Below, one piece after another: positions 55,002-64,000 of a stretch of 64,000 bases of DNA. Location: positions 143,477,108-143,541,107 of the forward strand of contig NC_092804.1 of NCBI RefSeq assembly GCF_040954645.1. Direction: 5' to 3'. This DNA comes from Diabrotica undecimpunctata. Lineage: Eukaryota > Arthropoda > Insecta > Coleoptera > Chrysomelidae. The notes under the pieces are model-generated. The model saw nothing but the letters and a program-made list of their open reading frames with translations, had not been told where the DNA came from and did no database searches. Both the position numbers and the translations under genes were made by a program. How positions within the stretch are numbered: the stretch's first letter is position 1; every line of letters starts with the position of its first letter.

Positions 55002-56520
55002 CTCCAGTCGTCAGAGACGGAAATGCCACTGAACCTCTAAAAATCATACGAACAAGCTGAATTTTGATCAATTTTAGGACGCTAAAAAAGATGCAAGAAA
55101 GTTTACCACTTTTAACCCCGGACTTTCCTCAAAAACTCCCCACGTAAAGGGGGGAAAACCGAAAAATATCGACTTACCAAGAATCTCTACGCCATAGAAA
55201 AAAATGTTTTAAATAAAAAATGTAGCTAAGATAATTTTGAACAAGAACGTTTATTATCATTTTTTATGTAGAATGAACCGTTCTCTCAGAAACAACGATT
55301 GAAGCGATGGGCGATTTTGAATGTCAGTTGCGCGCGCGAAATCAATGCTCAATAAAATTTGTATCAGGTTGATGGTAAAAATTTCATATCTTTTGATCCG
55401 AGTGTTCTATCGACAACAATCAAGATGTATTTTAAAAATAAAGAGTGCAGCTTTCGTATGCAATTATATATTTTGCCGCAAATGAACTCAGTTTTTATAA
55501 GGGTGTGAAATAAATCAAAGTGGCGCGATTTTTGCCAATTTTTATGATTCTTATGAGATCAATACAATGTACCCCTTTCATTAACTGGCCACTATAAAGT
55601 TTCCATAATTAGAACCTAAGCTTCAAAACCTATAGCATGACATTTTAGTTTTGAGTGTTGGCAACAAATGTGAGGCTTTTTAAATATGCTTCAAAAACGC
55701 TGAATTTAAACTCTCACATTACAAACGATTTAAAATGTTTAAAACTGCTCTTTTTTAATTATACTACTAGGTTTTTCAAAAGTACTTAACTTTTGCTAAA
55801 AATTACACCCAAAACCGTCTTCAGGCATTTTCCATGACGTGCGATCATTTGAAATGTAAAACTTTAAATTCTGCGTTTTTAGCCATATTTCAAATGCCTC
55901 ATATTTGTTGCCAAAAATTAAAATCGAATTTTCATGTAATAGGTTTTGAAGATTGATCTCCAACAATGGAAATTTCACTACAGCCGGTCAATGAAAGTAA
56001 TAAATTTTATTGATCTCACGATAATTGTAAAAAATGGCAAAAATCGCGCAAAGTTTATTTATTGAACTGCTTTACAGAAACTGACTTTATTTGCGGCAAA
56101 ATACAAAACTTGTATACGAAAGCTGCACTCCTCACCTTTAAAATGCTTTTTGAGTATTGTTGATTGGACACTCTGATTAAAATATATCGATGTTTTACCG
56201 TCGAGTTGATACAAATTTTATTGAGCATTGATTTCGCGCGCGGAACTGACATTCAAAATCGCCGGTCGCTTCAAACATTGTTTCTGAGAAAACGGTTCAT
56301 TCTACGTAAAAGTGTTAATAAACATTTTTGTTCAAAATTATCTTAGCTACATTTTTTATTTGAAAGATTTTTTTCTGTGGCGTACAGATTCTTGGTAAAT
56401 CGATTTTTTTGCGTTTTTATCACTCTACAAGGTTGGTTTTAGGGTGAAATCCGGGCGTTAAAGTGGTAAAATTTTTTGCATCTTTTTTGGGGTCCCAAAA
56501 TTGATATTCTCTGAAAAATT
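55002..56520. repeat. TA-flanked foldback family, copy D (longest)
   Basis: Starts after TA (55000-55001) with CTCCAGTCGTCAGAGACGGA and the block ATACGAACAAGCTGAATTTT. The interior is a long imperfect inverted repeat: GAACCGTTCTCTCAGAAACA at 55266 faces TTTCTGAGAAAACGGTTCAT at 56281, and GCGCGCGAAATCAATGCTCA faces TGAGCATTGATTTCGCGCGC. The centre is near 55770. The right terminus is truncated at about 56520. This copy reveals that the family is a foldback of about 1.5 kb, of which copy A is a shortened form. Confidence 0.75.
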
Positions 56521-57780
56521 CATGAAATATTCCCCGAAAAGTGCTTTATTTTTTTTTTTTTTTTCATGAGCTACAACTCTGTTTCTGTTTGGTCTACAGA
56601 CGTCATAAATATACCATTTTTTTCTTTTTTTATACGCTACAGTCTTGTTAAGAATAGTTTTTTCGATAAATATTTATTTTTTGAGTTATTTGTGAAAAAC
56701 CGTGTGAAAACTTTGAACGTATGTTTTTTACCCTCGAGAAGGGGTAGCTACCACCCCCAAGTAAAAACAACCCTGGGCTCAAGTCCAAAAGTGAAGTACA
56801 GGGGTAAAAGGAATCTAAATTCAAATTTTAAAGCAAATCCGTCGTGACGAGGAAAGAACTCCAAAACGGTCATTTTCTGGAATACGTCTATAATATATTT
56901 ACTAAAGATGTTTAATCAAAATGTTCCAAATATCGATTTTGATTTTAATATTTGTATAGACTAAATAAAAGATATTGTATGAATAAAGTGTTTTTTTCCA
57001 CTAATGCAATTGCTGTCAATCCTTCCACTTTATGATAAACTTGTTACATAAATTACTATTTTTTGCTTTAGATAGACAATTGTTAATTTTTTTTTATTTT
57101 TTTGTCTAGAAAATCGTCGTTTCAACAAAGATAAGAGATATTTAAAAATAAAAGCCTTTATATACATTATTACCTAATGAGTAATAAACTGTTTTTCGAA
57201 TAAGATGGAAAACGAATAAATATCAAAGTTGATAAATTATAGCTTAACAGGGAGACTGGCTGAGGGACAAATCAATTTCAAGTGCAAAAATACTGCTGAT
57301 CTAATCCCTTCAAATGAATTGCGTTTAATATTTGCTTAGTAATTGTCAGATACAAAAATTGCTTTGTTGATAGATTCCTGCTGCTTTGTAGTGACTTTGT
57401 GTAGGTTACAGTTCAATAGCAAACAAGATGTCTAATTGTTTGTCTAAAGTTTTACCCATTACATTTATAGTTCGTTTCAGCTTTCTTAACTTTTAAATTT
57501 AGAAACATTTATTCATTATTTATTTATGACTCTCTCATGTTTTGACTATTATGTTTTATTCTTTTGTTTATAGATATGTATTGAATTCTTTATTGAACTG
57601 GTTGAACATAAATATGTGCATAGAATTGGATATGTTTCTTCTTGTATCCTTAAACAAGGACGTCTTTTTGATTCTTGATAATTCTTCTTTCAGTTCATCT
57701 AATCGATCCGGAGGTTTGAGAGTTCTTGCATTGTAATTGCAAGACAATAAGAAACACATGTCCTTGTTAAGTTTCATCAT
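56521..57780. other. Long AT-rich stretch without recognised gene
   Basis: Runs of T and A dominate. No motif was recognised in either strand. Confidence 0.35.
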
Positions 57781-57827
57781 CCAGATTTATAACTAGTAAC
57801 TAGTAACTAGTTGACAACTAGTACATT

Positions 57828-58018
57828 CCAAAATGTATTTATCATGTCAAATATTGGTGTTAATTAGCTTACTGACGTTTTCGACATTTCTTGTTACATA
57901 TATACATATATACATATAATACATTTTGGAAAGGACTAGTTGTCAACTAGTCCTTTCCAAAATGTATTGATCGTATCAAATATTGGTGTTAATTAGCTTA
58001 CTGACGTTTTCAACATTT
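57828..58018. repeat. Two copies of a ~129-bp repeat with a 25-bp-arm palindrome between
   Basis: CCAAAATGTATT through TCAAATATTGGTGTTAATTA and GCTTACTGACGTTTTC occurs at 57828 and again at 57957. Between them lies a perfect palindrome, 57918-57968, with 25-bp arms around one central base (AATACATTTTGGAAAGG... and inverse). On the minus strand the conserved part includes UGUCGAAAACGUCAG, reminiscent of the 3' half of the hammerhead-like motifs. Confidence 0.7.
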
Positions 58019-59510
58019 TTTTTTCAGAGAGACTTAATCTACAGCGATTAGTTCGTAGATAGTGACAGTTTCGCGTGTTGTGAACATGGACATCAGACTG
58101 CTTTATTAAATGGGCACGTTTTCTGTGAATTTCAGTTAGAACTTGAAATATCAACAGAGTAGGTAGCGGCATAATTTTAAATTTGATAAAGAAAAGTCGG
58201 TAGTGTTCTAGATAACTAACCCCTGCTAAAATCCTGACTTTCTTTTGTATTCTAAAAATTTGAAGTGCATTTGTTGAATTGCCCCATATGATTACACCAT
58301 ACTTTAGGTGAGAGTGAAATAAAGAAAAATATGTCATTTTTAATGTTTCAAAGTTGACAACCCGTGCTAGTTGGAGAATAACAACTAATGAACTTGATAG
58401 CTTTTTCTTAAGTTGTGAGATATGAGCCTACCTATTGGGTCGATTATCTATGGTTATTCGAAATAGTTTAACAGTATCTTTGTTATCTGGGTTATTGTGT
58501 AAATTACTTGCAGATATAACTAAATTTTGCGTTTTATCAAAGTTAAGTTTTAGTTTGTTTGCAGCAAACCATGAGCTAGATTTAGTAGAAACTTCCTCAT
58601 GAGACATTTTTAAATCTTAAATATTTTTTCCTGGTATAACGTATGTCGTATCATCTGCGAATTGTATGGTTTTGTACGGAGATATGAATTTAGACAAATC
58701 GTTGACATAAATAATAAACAAACGAGGTCTTCAGACCAAACCTTGTGGGACTCCATGTTTTATGGATAGAAAATCGGAGAGATGACATATAGACACTATC
58801 GCCTGGTGTCCGCCACATAGATAAGAAGTTATAAATTTCTGATTCCATAGTAATTTAATTTGTTCAGCAAAATGTCGTGTGAAATGCAATTAAAAACCTT
58901 CGACCTGCGTTCAAGCCCCTCAATCACAACATTAAATACCGCGTTCGTAGTAGAACCAGCACTTCTGAATCCATATTGTGAGTTGCTAAAGTAATTATTT
59001 GACTCAAAATAGGAATAAAATTGTTGTTTGATAACCTTTTCAATCACTTTCCCAAAAGTAGAAACAATTCTTATGGGTCTGTAATTGTCAGTTTTCGATG
59101 CCTCACCTTTTTTGTAGATTGGTAATACTTAATGATTTTAGTTCTTCTGGAAATACTCCATTTGATAGAATTAAATTAATAAGATGAGTGGAAGGTGTTA
59201 AAACTATTTGGTAAGTTTATTAATTTCGTGAACGTCCCTACAATTACAATTACTAAGAGACTTTATTATTTGAGAGACCTCTTCTTCCACAACGGGACGA
59301 AAAAAGGACTGCTCGGAGAAGGATAATTTCTAAAATTGTCGAGGACATCAACGTTAATAGTGGGAAGAGATGTAATTATATTCTCTGCAATTCTAGTAAA
59401 AAATTGATTTATTTCGTCTGAAGGTACCGGTATCAGGTTGCAGCGAACTGGATCTTGTGTTGTTTCTTTCAAAATTTACTATTTTCCAGATCTCTAAAGA
59501 ACGAACCAGA
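57995..59510 (-). pseudogene. Jockey/CR1-like LINE, second copy (RT and C-terminus)
   Basis: Order on the minus strand: IAENIITSLPTINVDVLDNF (linker, 59472-59266), then MIEKVIKQQFYSYFESNNYF and SQYGFRSAGSTTNAVFNVVI (59047-58829), a decayed palm, then GVIIWGNSTNALQIFRIQKK and HVHNTRNCHYLRTNRCRLSL (58337-57993). These are nearly the same words as in the copy at 43.5-46.8 kb. The 5' half and the CTCTA tail are missing. Confidence 0.8.
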
Positions 59511-59985
59511 TGTAAATTAGAAATCGTTGGCGTCAATAATGAACAAGTTACGGAAGTAAAATACTTTGGGATTACACTGTCCAGTTATTAAGTTGTGAAG
59601 AGAGAAGTAACTGATTAAGTACAAAAAGCAAGTAAACTGGCAGGGTACCTTAATACTTAAACCTTAGCCAGAACAAAAACGTTATTAGAAACAGGTAAAA
59701 TGATAATACCGAGAAAAATTACTGGAATAACGCTGAGAAAAAAATAGTAACGACATTAGAACACTACTCAACACACCAAGTATAAACGAGTGGATACTAA
59801 ACAGAAAACAGAAAAAGGAATGGAATAATCACATAAGTAGAATATAGGAGACGAGAGGATTCAAAATAGAAAGAGATAAATCACCAAATGATAGTCGAAG
59901 TTTCGGCAGACTGCGCAAAATATGGAGTGATATCCTTACATAAAAGTATTAATCAATTGGTTATATCGAAGAAGAAGAAAAGCAA
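59511..59985 (+). pseudogene. LINE C-terminal fragment
   Basis: Decayed frames read IVGVNNEQVTEVKYFGITLS, KASKLAGYLNT and, farther on, EWNNHISRI and KRDKSPNDSRSFGRL-like sequence, with a GAAGAAGAAGAAAAG tail at 59970. It is the family of the LINEs at 37.8 and 60.6 kb. Many stops. Confidence 0.55.
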
Positions 59986-60585
59986 TATAAAGGTTGTTTA
60001 TAATCATTTATTTTTAAGAAGTTTATCAAGAAAATTGTATCATTCAAAAATCATTTAAATCTCAATTCGTTGTTTTTAAGATATACGATACATTGTGACT
60101 CTAAATAAATACCAGCAATACTAATTTATTGTTAAAGTCATAGCCATCTAAATGTATTATTTTAACTTCGTGAAGATAATGTAAAGGTAGCAATAACTCC
60201 GAAATTATGGTATTTAGGTATAGGGAACATTATATGAAAAAGAATCAGTATTTCTTATGGATTTTAAAAGGCAAGAAATATATAGAAGTTCATTAGCTTT
60301 AAAGAAAAACTGAAGATCTGGCAACAATGTAAACACCACCATAATATCGGCCGCATCACAAGACCCTTACACACCAAAATCTATAAAAATCTTTCGAGCC
60401 GTTTCCGAGATAATTGAGTCGTTCTATACTTAAAACCCACTCAGTATATTACTCAGAACTGGCCAAAATTTCGAATCACGTCATCTTTATTCCGCCGACT
60501 TGTATAATTCGTTTCAGTTTCACTTCTTTTTTCTAGTTCTTTTCGATAACTTGAATACTTCTCAGTATAATAAATCTTCTTGTTC
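59986..60585. other. Stretch without recognised features
   Basis: No recognisable coding content or repeats. Confidence 0.4.
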
Positions 60586-60589
60586 TTTC

Positions 60590-63178
60590 TTCTTGTATGT
60601 AGGCTTAAAGAATGTTTCTTCTTCTCCTTAGATTAGCCTCCTAAATTGTTTAAATTATCGCACCATCTTGTTCTTGGTCTGCCAATACTTCTTCGTTCAT
60701 TTGGTGACTTATCTCATGCTATTCGTACTATCCTATCCTCTGCCATTCTACTAATGTGTTCGTTCCACTCCTGTTTCCGTTTTGTCATCCATCCATTTAT
60801 GTCTTCTATATTGCATGCTCTTCTTATGTTTTTGCTTCTCTTCCTATCCAACAGACTTTTCCCTAATATTCGTCGGAGTATTTACATCTTTGTTGTTTCT
60901 AGTAGTCGTTTCGTTTTGGATGTGTCAGGTCTTGTCACCACCGTGTATGTTAATATAGGTCTAGTTGCTGCATTATAGATTCTTGTTTTTGTGTCTTGTC
61001 AATAAAAGATCCCGCCGCTTTACTTGCTTTTAAGCTTTGTTGTCATACTTCTTCTTCAATATCTCCGTAACTAGTTATATCTATTCCCAGATATCTAAAA
61101 TTTGCTTCCTGCTTTATTATTTTCTCATCAATTTCGATTTTACATCATAGTGGGTATTTTGATGTTGTCATACATTTGATTTTTGCCGCTGATGTTAACA
61201 TATTATATTTCTTGGCTGTTGTATTGAAGATGTGTGTTAATCTTTGGAGCTCGTCTTCTGTCTCGGCGATTAATGCAGCGTCGTCTGCATAACATAATAT
61301 TTGGATATCTTTGTTCCCCATTCTGCAACCATGACTTTTACGTACTGCTTGTATTATTTCGTCCATTATTATATTAAAGAGAAGTGGGCTTAACGAATCA
61401 CCCTGTCTGACTCCGCTTTGTACTGATATACACTGTGTTAGTTTTCCATTCATCTTTACCTGCATTTGATTATGGAAGTGGATGTTTTCGATGGTTTGTA
61501 TAATATTGATTGGTATGTTTCTTATATACAGTAGGTGTAAGATGTCTTCGACTTCGATGCGATCTAAAACCTTTGTCAGGCCTATAAAACATAGATATGC
61601 TGGTTTATTGTACTCGATGGCCTTTTCTGTGATTTGTTTAGTAAATACGGATCTTTCGGATCTGAATCCTTGTTGTTCATCTGATAAAGTAGTTAGTTTA
61701 TTGATTTTATGGGTTAGGACTTTTGTGGTAAGCTTAAGTGCGGTGTTCAATAAATTTATACCTCTATAATTGTTGGGGTCTTCTTTATCTCCTATTTTGA
61801 ACATTGATATTATTATGCTGTTTCTCCATGCATCTGGTATCTTGCACTGCAATATTATCTCTCAAAGGTTATACTTTCTCATCCGTGTTTTAGAAGCTCT
61901 GCTTTTAGAAGTTGGTTATTCCGTCTGGTCCTGGTGACTTTCTATTTTTGAGTGAATTTATGGCTATCTCTACTTCCTGAAAACTGATTTCAATTTCGTG
62001 TCTTAATTCAGGTATGTTCTTGTGTTAATTATTATTTTCCTTTCCTTTAAACAGTTCCGTCAGGTATCTTTCCCATTCGTTAGCTGGTACGTTATTGTAT
62101 TCCTTAAATTCTGCTATTTCTTTCCATTGGTTTCTTATAAATCTCCATATTTGTTTTTGTGTACAGTAGAAGTCGCTTTCCATCCTTTTTGTAAACTGTT
62201 CCCAGTGTTCATTTTTTGTTCTTCTTATCAACTGCTTTGTTTCATTTCGTATTCTGCTATAGGTGTCTCGGGATTCTGGAGTTTTTGATGTTTTGTACTT
62301 TGTGTAGAGCTTCTGTTGCTGCTTCTTTAATGTTGTTTTTAATTTTCTCCCAGCTCGCGTTTATATCTTCGATGTCGTCTATTTGTTTCAGCTGTATCTT
62401 CTGTACAAGCCTACTTTGTTACATTTCTCTTGTAGAGTTGTTCCACAGTGATTCTACATTGAATTTTTCCTCGGTGATTTGCTGTAGAAAATGTTTTGGT
62501 GTTATTTTCATTCTTATTTTTGCTAGTACTAGTTTGTGTTTACTCCCTGCGTCTGCTGAGTTTAAAGTTCGAATATCTAGAATCTGCTTTGGGTGGATTT
62601 TTCTATTAGTGACTATAAAATCAATCATAGATTTGTGTCGCCTAGAGTTTTCAAATGTATATTTATACTGGAGCTTATGGTCGAAAAATGTATTATTGAT
62701 TCTCTGTTCTGTAAAAGTACAGAGATTAGCCATGAGTTCTCCATTTGCGTTGACATAGTTTTCATTAAATCTTTGTTTTACTGGAATCCTGGAACTATTT
62801 CATTTCCGAGTCGTGCATTAAAGTCACCCATAAGAATTAAGGGTTCTTCATTAAGTATTTCATCCAATATGGATGACATTTAATTTTTTGTAGTCCACTG
62901 TGATGTTAATGTATTATTCTTTCAGAGATATAACGGCAGTTATTTATGTTGTCTTTAAATTGTTTATGGACAAGTATACCTACGCCTGCTCGTGCTCGTT
63001 CTTCTTTCTTCACTCCACTGTATGGTAGAAAATATTGGTTATAATCTCTTTGTCCTTTACCTTTCTTCTTGGTTTCTTGGATTGCACAAATGTCTATGTT
63101 TTTATTTATCAGTTCTTCTGTTATCTATTGGTCTTTTTTATTGAAAGAAGTAATGTTCCATGTTGTTATAGTTTATTT
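60590..63178 (-). mobile_element. APE-type LINE, near full length, minus strand
   Basis: Spans from an endonuclease start (63175) to a CTTCTTCTCC-type 3' edge near 60610-60625. It is the sister family of the LINE at 37.8-40.7 kb, with the same order of domains. Target duplication not found. Confidence 0.8.
60640..63175 (-). pseudogene. Endonuclease-reverse transcriptase ORF, broken
   Basis: Endonuclease: TTWNITSFNKKDQ, DICAIQETKKKGKGQRDYNQ, EPLILMGDFNARLGNE and DFIVTNRKIHPKQILDIRTL with KHKLVLAKIRMK (62733-62419). Linker: HWEQFTKRMESDFYCTQKQI (62231-62025). RT: FKIGDKEDPNNYRGINLLNT, SGVRQGDSLSPLLFNIIMDE and ILCYADDAALIAETEDELQR (61852-61145). The C-terminus is decayed to 60640 and includes a DKSPN-equivalent segment. 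Unlike the 37.8-kb copy, the endonuclease middle is present but frameshifted. At least five breaks. Confidence 0.85.
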
Positions 63179-63510
63179 TTATGAACGAGAGAGTAATTAG
63201 CATAATTTTAACTGGTAGCTCCGACCACTCCATGGGCGTGCTCAAGATTAATTGAAAAATTACTTTGAATAATTGTAAAAAATAAATGAATTATTTCAGT
63301 GTTATAAAGTGTTATGTGTATGTAAACAAAAGTGACCTCTTTTATCACACACTATATTAGAACTGACTGGCCTACATTAAAAAGGGTTTTAAAAAATTCA
63401 ATTTTTTTTTAATTTTTAAAAATTACAAAAGAGAAAAAGAGTTTTTAAAACCGTCTAAGGTATGTTAAATAGATGAATAAAAATATTAATATAAAACTTA
63501 CAGCTACTTG
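63179..63510. other. AT-rich stretch between LINE and DDE gene
   Basis: No recognised feature. It may be the 3' flank of the minus-strand gene that follows. Confidence 0.35.
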
Positions 63511-64000
63511 TTACAAATCCAAATCAGATTCAGAAGATGAACTTTCAGAACCAAGATTTATAATAACTGGCTCGATCATTTTATCAGTAATATTGTCCAG
63601 CTTCCACATTTTTTCCTTTTCTTTAATAGTGTGATTTACTGCCTTTTCCCAGTTTTCAGGTTTTACATTATTTACGGCCTCCAAAAACAACTGTTTAACA
63701 TCATGAATTTTAAAAGTGGTATTTTTTCTTGAAACTTCACTCTTTATCTGTGCCCATACCAGTTCAATCGGGTTTAATTCACAATGATATGGTGGGGATC
63801 TAAGTACTGTCATTCCACGATTTTTGGCAATTTCATCAATTTCGTATTTTTTAAATTTTTCTTTATGAAGGGCACACAACGAATAAAGTTCCTTTCTTAT
63901 AGATCCGGGATGGTACGTAATATTTTTTGAACTCAACCAATTCTGCAAGTCTTTTTTTAACCACTTGGTTGTGGGCAGTCCTTCTATAAGTCTGGAGTGA
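63511..64000 (-). CDS. IS630/Tc1-type DDE (DDE_3-like) protein, C-terminal part, runs off window
   Basis: An uninterrupted minus-strand frame from the window edge to TAA at 63511 covers about 160 codons. It reads GLPTTKWLKKDLQNWLSSKN, then RGMTVLRSPPYHCELNPIEL and VWAQIKSEVSRKNTTFKIHD, and ends in an acidic/serine tail (SESSSSESDLDL). The PPYHCELNPIELVWAQIK block is the last catalytic region of IS630/Tc1-superfamily nucleases, with the terminal E in NPIE. Many insects carry stand-alone multicopy genes of this type. No lesion is visible, so it is either a recent transposon copy or a domesticated gene. The N-terminus lies beyond the window. Confidence 0.75.
   Translation of the reverse strand, partial: HSRLIEGLPTTKWLKKDLQNWLSSKNITYHPGSIRKELYSLCALHKEKFKKYEIDEIAKNRGMTVLRSPPYHCELNPIELVWAQIKSEVSRKNTTFKIHDVKQLFLEAVNNVKPENWEKAVNHTIKEKEKMWKLDNITDKMIEPVIINLGSESSSSESDLDL

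Overview
This window looks like heterochromatin-like or intergenic DNA from a large, transposon-rich arthropod genome, most likely an insect and plausibly a beetle. The basis is AT-rich sequence, GT-AG introns inside transposon genes, (TA)n arrays, and the superfamilies present: hAT, piggyBac, PIF/Harbinger, Tc1/mariner, pogo, APE-type non-LTR retrotransposons and a tRNA-headed SINE. The species assignment is inference. I found no convincing host protein gene, rRNA or functional tRNA gene. Almost everything recognisable is a mobile element, usually broken and often nested.

Layout. 0-2.6 kb: a coding remnant, a Tc1/mariner-type element with very long inverted repeats (606-1784) and copy A of a TA-flanked repeat family (1914-2536; other copies near 17, 43 and 55 kb). 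4.5-8.7 kb: about eight tandem units of ~400 bp, with a LINE tail inserted in one unit. 8.86-11.75 kb: a well-preserved hAT element with perfect 20-bp TIRs, an 8-bp target duplication and an apparently intact two-exon transposase. 11.8-16.6 kb: a patchwork of oppositely oriented LINE fragments with a 609-bp tandem duplication. 17.9-22.2 kb: inverted and direct repeat arms around a decayed nuclease-like gene with a cysteine-rich tail, interrupted by a LINE. 22.77-25.25 kb: a 2,476-bp piggyBac with TTAA ends and a dead transposase. 25.6-31.4 kb: a second piggyBac, then a LINE split by a 1.59-kb near-perfect palindrome. 32.65-36.74 kb: a mariner interrupted by a nearly intact PIF/Harbinger (33708-36279). 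37.84-40.72 kb: a LINE with both ends and a 12-bp target duplication. 42.2-42.9 kb: a LINE fragment holding a SINE. 43.5-46.8 kb and 58.0-59.5 kb: two copies of one Jockey/CR1-like LINE. 47.2-48.2 kb: an internally deleted Tc1-like element. 49-52.5 kb: an inverted-repeat pair enclosing LINE and piggyBac debris. 52.55-53.52 kb: a small Harbinger derivative. 54.2-54.9 kb: a pogo remnant. 60.6-63.2 kb: another LINE. 63.5-64 kb: the C-terminal end of an IS630/Tc1-type DDE protein.

The most interesting signal is a recurring RNA fold. At the ends of the giant palindrome (29338-29410 minus, 30760-30832 plus) and in an unrelated inverted-repeat pair (49080-49130 minus, 52417-52464 plus), the sequence reads as a type I hammerhead ribozyme with a minimal stem III: a CUGANGA box, a short stem II, then GAAAC-NN-GUC, closed by an outer stem I helix that differs in sequence between families. 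Degenerate relatives lie near 48.2 kb and 41.0 kb. Hammerheads of this kind are known from Penelope-like elements. Here they sit in outward-facing pairs on palindromic repeats with no visible Penelope reverse transcriptase.
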